Assembly (NCBI GenBank): GCA_964344255.1
Contig: CAYFMQ010000003.1
Location: 196,099-260,098 of the forward strand
Source: JAJFIE01 sp964344255
Lineage (GTDB): Bacteria; Pseudomonadota; Alphaproteobacteria; Rhodospirillales; Casp-alpha2
Direction of reading: 5' to 3'
DNA length: 64,000 nt
Position numbers and translations under genes: made by a program. Below the pieces are notes generated by a model. That model ran no database searches and was not told the origin of the DNA. It worked only from the letters and a program-made list of their open reading frames with translations. This document shows, in pieces, positions 40,643-50,379 of this stretch. Each line of letters opens with the position of its first letter. Positions within the stretch are counted from its first letter, which is position 1.

Positions 40643-41533
40643 ATGCCTCTGGCTTCAATGACAGGTTTCGCCCGCGGGGAAGGCGAATACGACAACACTT
40701 CCTGGGTTTGGGAAATCAAGAGCGTAAACGGCAAGGGGCTCGATAACCGATGCCGATTGCCGAACGGTCTTGAGCGGCTGGAACCTCTTGTTCGCGAAGC
40801 CATCCAGAAACGTTTCAAGCGGGGTAATTTCTCGGTCAATCTGTCGCTTGCGAAACAGGCTGGCGATAGCGGCTACCGGATCAATTGGGACGTGCTGGAC
40901 AAGGCCATTGCGGCCGTGCCGGAAGTCATGACCAAATGCTCCGATGCGGCGCCGCCCAGCGTCGACGGATTGCTCGGACTGCGGGGCGTCATCGAGGCCT
41001 CGGAAGAGGAAACGGACGAAGAGGCAGCTGCCGCGCTTGAAGCCGAAATTCTGTCATCCCTGGAAACGGTGTTGGAGGCCCTGCTGAAAGCACGCCATAG
41101 CGAAGGCAGCCAGCTTCTGGTCTTCCTCACAGGCCAAGTGGACGCCATAGAGGCCCTGCAGGCGAAGGCCGTCTCCGAGGCGTCCAGGCTGAAAGACATC
41201 CTTCAGGAGAGGATCAAACAGGGTGTTGAGGAATTGATGAATGAATCGCCACCCTTGTCCGAGGACAGGTTGGCCCAGGAATTGGCGGTGTTGTTCACGA
41301 AGGCCGATGTTTCCGAAGAACTGGACCGCCTGGGCGCCCATTGTAAGGCGGCCAGGGAACTACTGTCCCAGGAAGGCGCCATCGGCCGCAAGTTCGATTT
41401 TCTCTGTCAGGAGTTCAACCGCGAGGCCAACACGCTCTGTTCAAAGGCCATGATGCCGGAATTGACAACCATCGGCCTGGAACTGAAAGTCATTATCGAC
41501 CAAATGCGCGAACAGGTGCAGAATGTGGAATGA
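40643..41533 (+). CDS. yicC: YicC/YloC-family endoribonuclease
   Basis: This 296-residue protein starts MPLASMTGFARGEGEYDNTS and has SVNGKGLDNRCRLPNGLERL, then the coiled middle and the C-terminal IGRKFDFLCQEFNREANTLC followed by SKAMMPELTTIGLELKVIID. These motifs are typical of YicC/DUF1732, a metal-dependent RNase involved in sRNA turnover. As usual in this class it lies between mltG and gmk. The gmk gene starts 32 bases after its stop. Confidence 0.95.
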   Translation: MPLASMTGFARGEGEYDNTSWVWEIKSVNGKGLDNRCRLPNGLERLEPLVREAIQKRFKRGNFSVNLSLAKQAGDSGYRINWDVLDKAIAAVPEVMTKCSDAAPPSVDGLLGLRGVIEASEEETDEEAAAALEAEILSSLETVLEALLKARHSEGSQLLVFLTGQVDAIEALQAKAVSEASRLKDILQERIKQGVEELMNESPPLSEDRLAQELAVLFTKADVSEELDRLGAHCKAARELLSQEGAIGRKFDFLCQEFNREANTLCSKAMMPELTTIGLELKVIIDQMREQVQNVE

Positions 41534-41565
41534 CGCACGATGAGTGTGGGTTAGGGAAATAAGGT

Positions 41566-42201
41566 ATGTCTTCATCAATCGAACGTCGCGGCTTGATGCT
41601 GGTCCTTTCATCGCCTTCGGGTGCAGGCAAGTCGACCATCGCCAAGGCGATCCTGGAGGATGATGAAAAACTGACCATGTCCGTTTCCGCCACGACTCGC
41701 GAACCCCGTCGCGGCGAGGTGGAGGGCGAGCACTATTTTTTCCTGAGCACCGAGAAGTTCGAGGAAATGGTCGACGCCGATGAGTTTCTCGAACACGCAA
41801 CGGTCTTCGGCAATTCCTACGGCACGCCCAAAGCGCCGGTCGAAGCGGCGCTGGAAGAGGGGCGGGATGTGCTGTTCGATGTGGACTGGCAGGGCGCCCA
41901 GGAAATCCAGCAGTATGCCCATGACGATCTGGTTTCGATTTTTATCCTGCCGCCGTCGGTGGAAGAGCTGGAACGCCGCCTGTTTTCCAGGGCGCAGGAC
42001 TCAGAAGAGATCGTGCGCGGACGCATGGCCAAGGCGACGGCGGAAATGAGCCATTGGGATGCCTATGAGTACGTCATCGTCAATCAGGACATCGAAGAAA
42101 GCGTGAGCAACGTCAAGGCCATCCTCAAAGCGGAACGGCTGAAACGCCGGCGGCAAAAAGGCATGCTGGAATTCGTCCGCAGCCTTGGCGTGGGACAATA
42201 A
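41566..42201 (+). CDS. gmk: Guanylate kinase
   Basis: This 211-residue kinase has the P-loop region LVLSSPSGAGKSTIAKAILE, the GMP-binding SATTREPRRGEVEGEHYFFL and FLEHATVFGNSYGTPKAPVE, and the lid region FSRAQDSEEIVRGRMAKATA. It phosphorylates GMP to GDP. It is the last gene of the mltG-yicC-gmk series here and converges with rsmA, only eight bases separating the stops. Confidence 0.98.
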   Translation: MSSSIERRGLMLVLSSPSGAGKSTIAKAILEDDEKLTMSVSATTREPRRGEVEGEHYFFLSTEKFEEMVDADEFLEHATVFGNSYGTPKAPVEAALEEGRDVLFDVDWQGAQEIQQYAHDDLVSIFILPPSVEELERRLFSRAQDSEEIVRGRMAKATAEMSHWDAYEYVIVNQDIEESVSNVKAILKAERLKRRRQKGMLEFVRSLGVGQ

Positions 42202-42209
42202 CGGGCGGG

Positions 42210-43046
42210 CTAACGGTCCTCCGACCCTTTTAACCGGTGCGCTTCCGCCAACCTGCAAAAGGTTTCAACGGACAGGTTTTCCGCCCTGAGGGTCGGGTCA
42301 ATTCCCAGTTCTTCCTGATCAAGCCCCAACCCTTTCAGGCTGGTGCGCAGCATTTTACGCCGTTGACCGAAGGCTGCTGCCGTGACGGTCTCCAGGCTGC
42401 CCCATGTTGCGGGCGCCAGGGGGTTAGGGCGGGGTGTCAGTGTGACTACGGTGGACATAACCTTGGGCGGCGGGGTGAAAGCCTGTGGCGGCACATTGAA
42501 TTCAGGATGCACGTCACACAGCCATTGGGACATGACCGACAGGCGGCCATAGGCCTTGGCGCCAGGCAAGGCGCACAGCCGGTCTGCAACTTCACGCTGG
42601 AACATGCAGGTCATGGAGATGACATCGTCAATCTGACGTAGCCACTTCAGAAGCAATGGCGTTGCAATGTTATAGGGAAGGTTGGCAACGATCCGACGAG
42701 GACCTTCACCGAGGGCCGCGATGTCGAGTTCCAGGGCGTCGGCTTCGATCAGGTGCAGGCGTCCGTCTGCGGCGGCGGCCAGGTCTTGCAGCGCCTCGAT
42801 ACAGCGGCTGTCGCGTTCGATGGCGAAGACGTTTCTTGCTCCCTCGTTCAGAAGGGCGCGGGTCAGTCCGCCGGGGCCGGGCCCGATCTCGATAACGTCA
42901 ACATCGTGCAGGCTGCCTGCCGAACGGGCGATCCGGCTGGTCAGGTTTAGATCCAGCAGGAAGTTCTGACCCAGGGACTTCCTGGCGCGCAGGCTATAAC
43001 TGGATATGACGTCGCGGAGCGGCGGCAGGGTGTCGAGATCAGGCAT
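42210..43046 (-). CDS. rsmA: 16S rRNA dimethyladenosine transferase
   Basis: This 278-residue Rossmann methyltransferase has KSLGQNFLLDLNLTSRIARS, the SAM motif VIEIGPGPGGLTRALLNEGA and the target-adenine motif VANLPYNIATPLLLKWL. It dimethylates A1518 and A1519 of 16S rRNA. The ATG at 43046 overlaps the end of pdxA by eight bases; the longer frame to 43082 is rejected as it runs further into pdxA. Gene order surA-pdxA-rsmA is conserved widely in Proteobacteria. Confidence 0.97.
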   Translation of the reverse strand: MPDLDTLPPLRDVISSYSLRARKSLGQNFLLDLNLTSRIARSAGSLHDVDVIEIGPGPGGLTRALLNEGARNVFAIERDSRCIEALQDLAAAADGRLHLIEADALELDIAALGEGPRRIVANLPYNIATPLLLKWLRQIDDVISMTCMFQREVADRLCALPGAKAYGRLSVMSQWLCDVHPEFNVPPQAFTPPPKVMSTVVTLTPRPNPLAPATWGSLETVTAAAFGQRRKMLRTSLKGLGLDQEELGIDPTLRAENLSVETFCRLAEAHRLKGSEDR

Positions 43047-44076
43047 TCTCAACGCTCTCAGACAATGCCCTGTTGGCGGCAATCATGCGGGCCATTTTAA
43101 GCGCACATATCATGCTTTGCGGGTCGGCTTCTCCCTTGGCTGCAATATCGAGCGCCGTGCCGTGATCCGGCGACGTCCTGACGATTGGCAGTCCCAGCGT
43201 TACGTTAACGGCTTCATCCACGGCCAGCGCCTTGATCGGGATCAGCGCCTGATCATGATAATGGCACATGGCTGCGTCGTACCCCGCCCGCGCCCGTGGC
43301 GTGAACAGGGCATCTGGCGGAACGGGGCCTGTCACGTCCAGCCCTTCGTCTTTCAGCAACTGAATGGCGGGCTCGATGATGTCCTTTTCCTCGCTGCCAA
43401 GTGTGCCTTCCTCGCCGGCATGGGGGTTTAGTCCGGCAATGGCTATTCCTGGATTATCGATGCCGAAATCCCGAACAAGGGCATTTGCCGCTATGCGCGT
43501 GCAATTGATGATGTCATCGCGATTAATGCCGGAAATGGCGGATGCAAGGGGCTGGTGGATGGTAATGGGAACGACCCTCAGGCTGTCTGTGGCTAGCATC
43601 ATGACCGGAGGCTGTCCGCCGGCGAGGTGAGCAATGAATTCCGTATGGCCCGGAAAATCGAAGCCGGCGTCGTATAGGGCTTTTTTCTGAATCGGGTTCG
43701 TGACAACACCTGAAACCCTGTTCCCTAGAGCAAAGGACACAGCCAGCTCAATCGATTTACAAACGGCGCTAGAATGTTTGGGGTCGGGTGTGCCGGGATT
43801 GAAGGGTATTTCCTGTCCCACATCCAGCACAGGCAGGGCGTCTGGGAAGATATCGGAAGCCTGTTCGGGATCGTTGATGGTCTTCATCGGTACAGGCAGA
43901 TTCAATATCTCTGTTATGCGTGTTAGGCGCGATTGACTGTCGATGACGAAAAAAGGCGCCGCATGGATCTCCCGTTGAAGCCACGACTTCAGCGTCAGTT
44001 CGCCGCCAATTCCAGCTGGTTCACCCATGGTTACGGCGAGTAACCCCGGAGGATGCATGTATGAATACCCTGGCAT
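43039..44076 (-). CDS. pdxA: 4-hydroxythreonine-4-phosphate dehydrogenase
   Basis: This 345-residue protein has AVTMGEPAGIGGELTLKSWL, NPIQKKALYDAGFDFPGHTE, the metal-ligand region GLNPHAGEEGTLGSEEKDII and CHYHDQALIPIKAL. This is the PdxA family enzyme of pyridoxal phosphate synthesis by the DXP-dependent route. The ATG at 44076 is five bases after the surA stop. The order surA-pdxA-rsmA supports the true biosynthetic enzyme rather than a catabolic paralogue. Confidence 0.97.
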   Translation of the reverse strand: MPGYSYMHPPGLLAVTMGEPAGIGGELTLKSWLQREIHAAPFFVIDSQSRLTRITEILNLPVPMKTINDPEQASDIFPDALPVLDVGQEIPFNPGTPDPKHSSAVCKSIELAVSFALGNRVSGVVTNPIQKKALYDAGFDFPGHTEFIAHLAGGQPPVMMLATDSLRVVPITIHQPLASAISGINRDDIINCTRIAANALVRDFGIDNPGIAIAGLNPHAGEEGTLGSEEKDIIEPAIQLLKDEGLDVTGPVPPDALFTPRARAGYDAAMCHYHDQALIPIKALAVDEAVNVTLGLPIVRTSPDHGTALDIAAKGEADPQSMICALKMARMIAANRALSESVENA

Positions 44077-44081
44077 GAGAC

Positions 44082-45377
44082 TTATCTGATTTCGATGAAG
44101 GCGTTCCGCCGGAGTTCCCGAATTTCCTGGCGGGCGTAGACAGCCAGCCGTTCGTTCAGGATTTTCAACCTGATGTCTTCACTGTCGATTGACGTATCGG
44201 GAACCGGAAGGTCCTCCCTCTCGCAAACCATCAAGACGATGATGCCTTCAGCTGTGCGAATAGGCGCGCTTGATGTTCCGACAGGCAATGTTGCGATGGC
44301 GTTCTGGAGATTTGGCGGCAATCTCAAAAGCGATACCTCCCCCATGCCCCCGGACAAGGGAGAACCGGATTCTTTTCCGACCTTTTCAAAAGCTTCGCAA
44401 TTGGAAACATTCTCCGTCAGCTTGCGGGCTGTCTGTGTATATGACTGAACCGTGCTATCGGGAGAATCACCTGGCAGGGGGAGATGAAACTGGCTTAGTT
44501 TGAGGGTGGCGTCAGGTTTTGGGGTTTCTGTGCCGGTTCTGACTTCCTGTAATTTGATAATGACAAAACCAGTCGGAATCCGTATCGGCCTGGTTATCTG
44601 GCCTGGGCGCAACGCCAGGACGGCTGAGCGAATTTCCTGGGGAATCTGGTCTTGTCTGAGCCACCCCGCCTCGCCGCCACGCTGAGCTGAAGGGCTTTGA
44701 GAAAATGAACGGGCAAGCGATGCGAAGTCTGCGCCAGCAAGGATTTGCTGTTCAAGATTAAGAGCTTCCTGATTGGCCCGTGGTAAATCTTCCGGGTTAT
44801 CTGCAGTAAGAATGATTTCTGCAATTCTGTAACGCGGTTGATTCCTTGCCTGCTCCTCTGCCGCTACGGCAGCAGCAATTTCTTCCTCGGTAATAAGCAC
44901 ACGGTCGCGGTGTTTGATGCCAATGATTTGTGACCAGGCTATTTCCGATCGAATTTGCTCAATCAACGTCGTTGGGTCGATGCCGTTTCTTTCAATTATG
45001 TCGATCAAAGTGTTGGGCTGTAAACGATTTCGCTGCTCGATCATTTTCAGGGCGTTGTCTATATCATCCTGGTTGATGGATATGCCGAGATTTTCAGCTT
45101 CGATAAGTTTCAGTTTTTCATCAATCAGGGTCCGTAACGTGTTTGGAGCAAGAGACTGATAGGTCTCCTGGGTTTTGGGAAGCCTGGACATCAGGATGAT
45201 CAGTTGCAGACGCGCCTGAAGATCATATGCTGAAATGACCTCTTCATTCACAACGGCGGCAATGCGCAGGGATTCCTGGGCGCGTACCGACCCGGTCTGA
45301 ATGACAGAAAGCGCAAATACTATTAAAACGCATGAATAAACCCGGTATCGGAGGGATGGCTTTCTTGCGCACTTCAT
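44082..45377 (-). CDS. surA: Periplasmic chaperone/PPIase SurA
   Basis: This 431-residue exported protein has a signal peptide at about residues 8-33 and the SurA N-domain (RIAAVVNEEVISAYDLQARL). A first parvulin domain lies at about 175-275, including RYRIAEIILTADNPEDLP and GGEAGWLRQDQIPQEIRSAV. A second, degenerate domain lies at about 290-390, and a C-terminal helix returns to the N-domain. SurA chaperones outer membrane proteins, including LptD, which is encoded 15 bases upstream in the same operon. Confidence 0.95.
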   Translation of the reverse strand: MKCARKPSLRYRVYSCVLIVFALSVIQTGSVRAQESLRIAAVVNEEVISAYDLQARLQLIILMSRLPKTQETYQSLAPNTLRTLIDEKLKLIEAENLGISINQDDIDNALKMIEQRNRLQPNTLIDIIERNGIDPTTLIEQIRSEIAWSQIIGIKHRDRVLITEEEIAAAVAAEEQARNQPRYRIAEIILTADNPEDLPRANQEALNLEQQILAGADFASLARSFSQSPSAQRGGEAGWLRQDQIPQEIRSAVLALRPGQITRPIRIPTGFVIIKLQEVRTGTETPKPDATLKLSQFHLPLPGDSPDSTVQSYTQTARKLTENVSNCEAFEKVGKESGSPLSGGMGEVSLLRLPPNLQNAIATLPVGTSSAPIRTAEGIIVLMVCEREDLPVPDTSIDSEDIRLKILNERLAVYARQEIRELRRNAFIEIR

Positions 45378-45392
45378 GAGGAAAAGGTTTCC

Positions 45393-47537
45393 CTAGAACA
45401 CATTGGTCGACAAACCGCCCAGGGTTTTGAAGTTGATTGTGAACAAAATCGTGTTGTCCGGCTCAAGGTCACGGTCTTTGAATAACGTTCTGGAAAAGGA
45501 TGTATTGAAAACAAGGCATTCATCTTCATATGTAAGCCCTAAATTGATGCTGCGCGTGTCCTCATCTGCAATATCATACTGCATAGAACCGGCTGCCCGC
45601 CAAAATTTATCAATTTGTGATTTGAAGCCCAGATTAAGGTCTTCCCGTCCACCGAACTCACTGTCTTCCTGGCGTGCAAAAAACAGATATCTGGCATTGA
45701 ACGTGAAGAGCGGCGCGCCGGCACTAATGTTGATTTCACTCCGTTTAATTTCACCGCTGGATTTGCCGATCCGGGAACGGTAAGTCAGATTCATATAATT
45801 GCTAGGCTCAATTTCCAGCTTTGCGACGACGTCAGAAAGGTTGTTCTCCAAGCCACTGTTTTCGGGGAACAAATTATCCTTTCTGAAACGGTAGCTTTGC
45901 CCGATGAAAGCGGTTGTTTTGCCTTTGCCGTAAACGCCCCAATGCATACCATAATCAACACGGGTGCCATTCTCCACTCTGTCGTGCCCGGCTAATTTGC
46001 TGTTGCCGAATAAGTGGGTTTCGTCAAATTCGAACTCCTGGCTGTCCTCATTGGGAATTTCCGACGGGTTGCTGCCATTTGGAGCCATGATAAGGCTTAC
46101 TTTGGGTTCTATGATCTGCGTAATATTGCCGTCGCCCTTTGAGTAGGGCTTGCTCCAGTCAAGCTGAGCCTGAGGGAAAACTCTTCCTGTCACGTCATCT
46201 GATGGGTTGTTGTTGCCGGGAACGGTATGGTCTTGCACGAAGTACAGGTCCGTATCCAGAGTAAGGGCCAGCCTGTAAACATCCCCGGAATTGGATATGT
46301 GGTTGGATTCCCAGCCGGGAGTCAGGGAAAGGCGGTGGGAATCGACACCGTCATCACGCATAAGCGAAACATAGCTTGCATCCAGCATTGTATGCCCGCC
46401 ATAAGGGTCAGGTTCGCCGACATGCTGGAACGTTAACAAAGGCGCGATAAAAGGTATCTCGCTGTCATCTTCCCCAGCTTCCATGCTTTGGAAGTAAATT
46501 GTTTCGGCCCGCGCATAATTTCTTTTGCGGAAGCCTTCAATATACAAATCGTTCTTCAGAACCTGGTCGCTTCGGAATCCATACCGGCGTAAATAGGTGT
46601 CTTCCGATGAAGCCCAGGCATCAAACCCCCAGCGCCAAGTATGATCGATATCGAAACGGCCAGAGCCATCGACGTGCCCTAAAATTGTGCCGCTGTTGTC
46701 AACAAGGCTGGCGATCATGTCAATTTCACCATCGTGAAATAAATGACGGTATTCACCGGACAAACCAGCCCCTTGGTCACCATAGTAGGCCGGTGTTACT
46801 GTAAGGTCGTTTTGGGGCGAGATGTTCCAGAAATAGGGTGTCTTTATTGTGGCCCCCAATTGCGTGGAACTGCCGAAAGTTGGCACCAGGAAACCGCTTT
46901 TTCTTTTAACGGTCGGATCCGGGTGCGACAGGTAGGGGGTGTAGAGAACGGGAATACCGGCGACCTCGAGCCAGGCGTCCGTGTATTCGACCGTTTGCTG
47001 TGACTTGTCATGGAAAACCTTGACGGCTTTTAGTTGCCATAACGGCGGCCTTGACGGATCATCCTCGCACAAATCGCAGGGCGAATAGACAGCCTTGCGA
47101 AGGTCCATGTCTTCATTGGTTCGCCTGGCCCCGTTAGCGGCAATGCGTGAACGGTCGCTAAGGATAATCAGGATATTTTCAATAATGCCGTTTTTGAAAT
47201 CGCCATCGATTTCAATATGTTCGGAAAAAATGACGTCTCCCAAAGGTTCCAACAGAACAATGTTGCCGCTTGCTGTCAGGACGTCCGATTTCTGGTTATA
47301 GCTGATCGTGTCGGCGGTCATGGTCCTGTCTTGATAGACAACCTCGACGTTTCCCCGGGCCGTAACGATGCCTAGTTCACGATCAACATCCATCTGATCC
47401 GCGCTGAAATTAATCTGCACCTCGTCGTCAGTCGTAGCCGCCGATACAACGCCCGGGAATGAGATCGCCATGCAGATAGTCAGTGCAATGACCAAAAAAA
47501 GAGGTGTCAAACAGGGACGTGGATAATACTGCGCCAT
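45393..47537 (-). CDS. lptD: LPS-assembly protein LptD
   Basis: This roughly 714-residue outer membrane protein has a signal peptide (CLTPLFLVIALTICMAISFP, cut near VVSAA) and an OstA/LptA-like N-domain at about 30-150 (INFSADQMDVDRELGIVTAR and TADTISYNQKSDVLTASGNI). A long beta-barrel rich in alternating aromatic strands ends NFKTLGGLSTNVF. Paired cysteines (CDLCEDD) lie after the N-domain, where LptD disulfides form. It inserts LPS into the outer leaflet with LptE, which is not in the window. ATG 47537 is chosen; ATG 47549 would overlap lptG by eight bases. Confidence 0.95.
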   Translation of the reverse strand: MAQYYPRPCLTPLFLVIALTICMAISFPGVVSAATTDDEVQINFSADQMDVDRELGIVTARGNVEVVYQDRTMTADTISYNQKSDVLTASGNIVLLEPLGDVIFSEHIEIDGDFKNGIIENILIILSDRSRIAANGARRTNEDMDLRKAVYSPCDLCEDDPSRPPLWQLKAVKVFHDKSQQTVEYTDAWLEVAGIPVLYTPYLSHPDPTVKRKSGFLVPTFGSSTQLGATIKTPYFWNISPQNDLTVTPAYYGDQGAGLSGEYRHLFHDGEIDMIASLVDNSGTILGHVDGSGRFDIDHTWRWGFDAWASSEDTYLRRYGFRSDQVLKNDLYIEGFRKRNYARAETIYFQSMEAGEDDSEIPFIAPLLTFQHVGEPDPYGGHTMLDASYVSLMRDDGVDSHRLSLTPGWESNHISNSGDVYRLALTLDTDLYFVQDHTVPGNNNPSDDVTGRVFPQAQLDWSKPYSKGDGNITQIIEPKVSLIMAPNGSNPSEIPNEDSQEFEFDETHLFGNSKLAGHDRVENGTRVDYGMHWGVYGKGKTTAFIGQSYRFRKDNLFPENSGLENNLSDVVAKLEIEPSNYMNLTYRSRIGKSSGEIKRSEINISAGAPLFTFNARYLFFARQEDSEFGGREDLNLGFKSQIDKFWRAAGSMQYDIADEDTRSINLGLTYEDECLVFNTSFSRTLFKDRDLEPDNTILFTINFKTLGGLSTNVF

Positions 47538-47541
47538 TAGA

Positions 47542-48642
47542 TCATCCATCTTCCAGATGGAGGAGCATGGCAAGCCCCAGCAAGGTCGCGACGCCGGAGG
47601 GCGTCCAGGCCGCCATGATGACGGGAATATTGTCTGACTGGCCAAGGGCAAAAACGATATCGGAAAAGAAATACAGGATGAAACCGGTCAAAACGCCTCC
47701 GGTAATGACATACGTCGCCCCGCCGCGTCGGCTGTTGCGCAAGGTAAAGGTGGCGGCGATCAGGACCATCGCGCACATCAGCAGGGGCGAAGCAAGAAGT
47801 GCGTGAAGGTGAAGGCGGTGACGAATGGCGGAAAATCCGGATTCCTCCAGTTTTTCGACAAATCCGGGAAGCGACCAGAAAGACATGGTCTCCGGCGGCG
47901 CAAAACTGTCCTGGATGCTGATCGGCGTCAGTTCCGTTTCGAGCCACATGGTGTCTTCATATTCCGTGGCGGTTTCCGGTATCTGGATACGGGCCTTTTC
48001 TATGCGCCAGAAACCATCTTCCAGCTTTGCCGATTCAGCATCGATCCTCTGATAAAACTGGTCTTTCCCCTGGTACTGGAAGACCGAAATATCATAGAGC
48101 GTGATATCTGAACCGGTTGTCAGGATCCTTGAAGCCCTGATGACGGCCTGGCCTTCTGTGTTGGCCTGCCTGAGCCAGATGCCGGATTGCCCAAGCGACA
48201 GAAGGCTCTGATTTCCTTTCAGAAGGATGGCTTCTTCCTTTTCGAACCGGCTCAGGCTGGCCGAGGCAAGCGGGTTGAGAATGGTCGTCATGACAACGCC
48301 AAGAAAAAAACCGACAACGATGACGGGAAGCAGGAACTGCCATGCCGAGATGCCGGCAGCGCGGGTTACAACCAGTTCATGGTGGCGCGCCAGCCGCCAA
48401 AACGTCAGCATGCCTCCGAATAATGCGGCAAATGGAAATACCTGCTGGCCCATATAGGGCAACTTCAACATGGCCATTTCCATGATCTTGCCGAGGGATG
48501 CGCCTTCGTGGTTATGCGTCCGCCGCAAAAGCTCCACGGTGTCGAAAAGCAACACGATCATGAGGATAATGAACAACAGGCTCAGAAATCCCCAGAAAAA
48601 CTGCTTTCCGATATAAATGGACAGTGTCGTCGACAGGCGCAT
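47542..48642 (-). CDS. lptG: LPS export permease LptG
   Basis: This 366-residue YjgP/YjgQ-family permease has membrane helices near residues 13-30, 60-80 and 100-120, a periplasmic beta-jellyroll domain (about 135-265) and three C-terminal helices (LHALLASPLLMCAMVLIAAT, YVITGGVLTGFILYFFSDIV). The opening LSTTLSIYIGKQFFWGFLSL and its place next to lptD fit LptG rather than LptF. In most Alphaproteobacteria lptF lies immediately upstream, but here an FAD-linked dehydrogenase occupies that place, so lptF must be elsewhere. Confidence 0.93.
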   Translation of the reverse strand: MRLSTTLSIYIGKQFFWGFLSLLFIILMIVLLFDTVELLRRTHNHEGASLGKIMEMAMLKLPYMGQQVFPFAALFGGMLTFWRLARHHELVVTRAAGISAWQFLLPVIVVGFFLGVVMTTILNPLASASLSRFEKEEAILLKGNQSLLSLGQSGIWLRQANTEGQAVIRASRILTTGSDITLYDISVFQYQGKDQFYQRIDAESAKLEDGFWRIEKARIQIPETATEYEDTMWLETELTPISIQDSFAPPETMSFWSLPGFVEKLEESGFSAIRHRLHLHALLASPLLMCAMVLIAATFTLRNSRRGGATYVITGGVLTGFILYFFSDIVFALGQSDNIPVIMAAWTPSGVATLLGLAMLLHLEDG

Positions 48643-48690
48643 TAACCTGCATATCCTTCATCTAAAGATGGGTGGTTCCCGATGAAAGGC

Positions 48691-48710
48691 AAAATCTGAT
48701 CAGAGATTTT
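48691..48710 (-). terminator. Short hairpin between dehydrogenase gene and lptG
   Basis: AAAATCT (48691-48697) and AGATTTT (48704-48710) form a 7-bp stem around a 6-base loop in the 251-base gap upstream of lptG. On the minus strand it is followed by only a few Ts, so it is a weak terminator at best. A second small dyad, ACGCAA and TTGCGT, lies near 48765-48781. Confidence 0.3.
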
Positions 48711-48893
48711 ACTGCCAAACCAACACATTCCAAGCATGCGCCGGATTCCTATTTGCTATTCTGACGCAAATGTTTTGCGTTCACCCGGCGAATCCAACAC
48801 AGGAAACCACACCCTAAATTTGCGTCAAACTGGAAGAAAAAATGAAAAAAATCAAGGATTAAGGTTGTTTTATAACGTGATTTCGCATGCCGG

Positions 48894-50312
48894 TTATGCG
48901 GTTTGTTCCGGGATGACTTTTCCGGGATTCATGATGCCCGCGGGATCAAGAGTCTGCTTGATCGAGCGCATCAGGGAAATGGCGGCTGGAGAGCCGTATT
49001 TCACCAGTTCATCGCGCTTTAGACGCCCAAGACCGTGCTCGGCGCTAAAACTACCCCCCATCGACATGGCGATATCGTGGATGATCCGGTTGAAATCGTC
49101 CCATTTGTCCAAAAATGCCGGACCGTCGCTTCCTTTTGGCAGCGTCAGGTTAAAATGCAGGTTACCGTCGCCCATGTGACCGAAATTGACGATCCGGACG
49201 CCTTCCATGGCGCCGGAAACCGCAGCCTCCGCCTGTTGAATGAAGTCCGGAATTCTCGAAACCGGGACCGAGATGTCATGCTTGATGCTGGCGCCTTCGA
49301 TAACCTGCGCTTCCGGGATGGCTTCCCGCAGCCGCCACAGATCGTCCGCCTGGGCGGTGCTTTCGGCAAAGACGGCGTCGACAATGGTTCCTTCTTCAAG
49401 GGCTTCGGACAAACAGGGCTCCAGAACGGCGCGAAGGTCGTCTTCCGCCCGGGAAGAGGTGAAGTCCAGCAGGGCGTAATAGGGATAAGGCTTGCCAAAG
49501 GGGTTCCTGACTTCGGGGATGTTTTGGCTGACCAGCTCCATGGCCATGGCGTTGATGATCTCGAACGCCGTCAGGTTATCGCCGCCCCTGTTGCGGATGC
49601 GGGTGTAGAATGCCAGAAGGTCCTCAACCGAGGAAACGGCGGCCATGACCGTTTGGCGCGCTTGGGGGTAGGGATACAGCTTCAGGACCGCACCGGTGAT
49701 CACCCCGAGCGTTCCTTCCGAGCCGATGAACAGGTGCTTGAGATCGTAGCCTGTATTGTCTTTCCTCAGCGCTTTCAGCCCATCCCATATCTCGCCCGAG
49801 GGTAGGACAACCTCCAGCCCTAGGGCCAGGTCGCGGGCATTTCCGTAGCGCAGGACACCAACACCGCCGGCGTTGGTGGCGAGGTTACCGCCTATGCGGC
49901 ACGTGCCCTCGGCGCCGAGGCTCAAGGGAAAGTACAACCCGGCTTCAGTCGCCCTGTCCTGAATGTCGGCCAGGATGCATCCGGCGTCCACGGTCATGGT
50001 CTGGTTTGCCGTATCCAGTTCCCGGATACGGTTGAGGCGCTTGGTCGATAGGACGATGCCGCCGTTGGGTACGCCGCCACCGACCAATCCCGTATTGCCG
50101 CCGTGGGGCACGACAGAAGTTCTGGTATCGGAGCAAATTTTGAGGATGGCGGAGACCTGTTCCGTGCTGTCCGGTATGGCGACGCCCAGGCAACTGCCGC
50201 GCCACAACCCGCGCCATTCCGTCACATAAGGCTCAAGCTGATCTGACTCCTCCAGCCAGCCCTTGGGGCCGAGCAAGTCCTGAAGACGGGATTTAAGCTC
50301 AGAGTCTGTCAT
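48894..50312 (-). CDS. FAD-linked 2-hydroxyacid dehydrogenase (D-2-hydroxyglutarate dehydrogenase-like)
   Basis: This 472-residue protein has a PCMH-type FAD domain with VVPHGGNTGLVGGGVPNGGI and LSLGAEGTCRIGGNLATNAG, then YDLKHLFIGSEGTLGVITGA. The C-terminal cap has the metal/substrate motif IVNFGHMGDGNLHFNLTLP and FSAEHGLGRLKRDEL. This pattern belongs to the GlcD/D2HGDH/DLD group that oxidises D-2-hydroxy acids; the LxxF/HGxGxxK details favour D-2-hydroxyglutarate, but lactate or glycolate cannot be excluded. Sua5 lies 67 bases upstream on the same strand. Confidence 0.9.
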   Translation of the reverse strand: MTDSELKSRLQDLLGPKGWLEESDQLEPYVTEWRGLWRGSCLGVAIPDSTEQVSAILKICSDTRTSVVPHGGNTGLVGGGVPNGGIVLSTKRLNRIRELDTANQTMTVDAGCILADIQDRATEAGLYFPLSLGAEGTCRIGGNLATNAGGVGVLRYGNARDLALGLEVVLPSGEIWDGLKALRKDNTGYDLKHLFIGSEGTLGVITGAVLKLYPYPQARQTVMAAVSSVEDLLAFYTRIRNRGGDNLTAFEIINAMAMELVSQNIPEVRNPFGKPYPYYALLDFTSSRAEDDLRAVLEPCLSEALEEGTIVDAVFAESTAQADDLWRLREAIPEAQVIEGASIKHDISVPVSRIPDFIQQAEAAVSGAMEGVRIVNFGHMGDGNLHFNLTLPKGSDGPAFLDKWDDFNRIIHDIAMSMGGSFSAEHGLGRLKRDELVKYGSPAAISLMRSIKQTLDPAGIMNPGKVIPEQTA

Positions 50313-50379
50313 GGGCGGTAAGACTTTCCAACCTGATCGGGAATCCTGCCTTCATGTTAGACGGATAGTGACCCGGATT

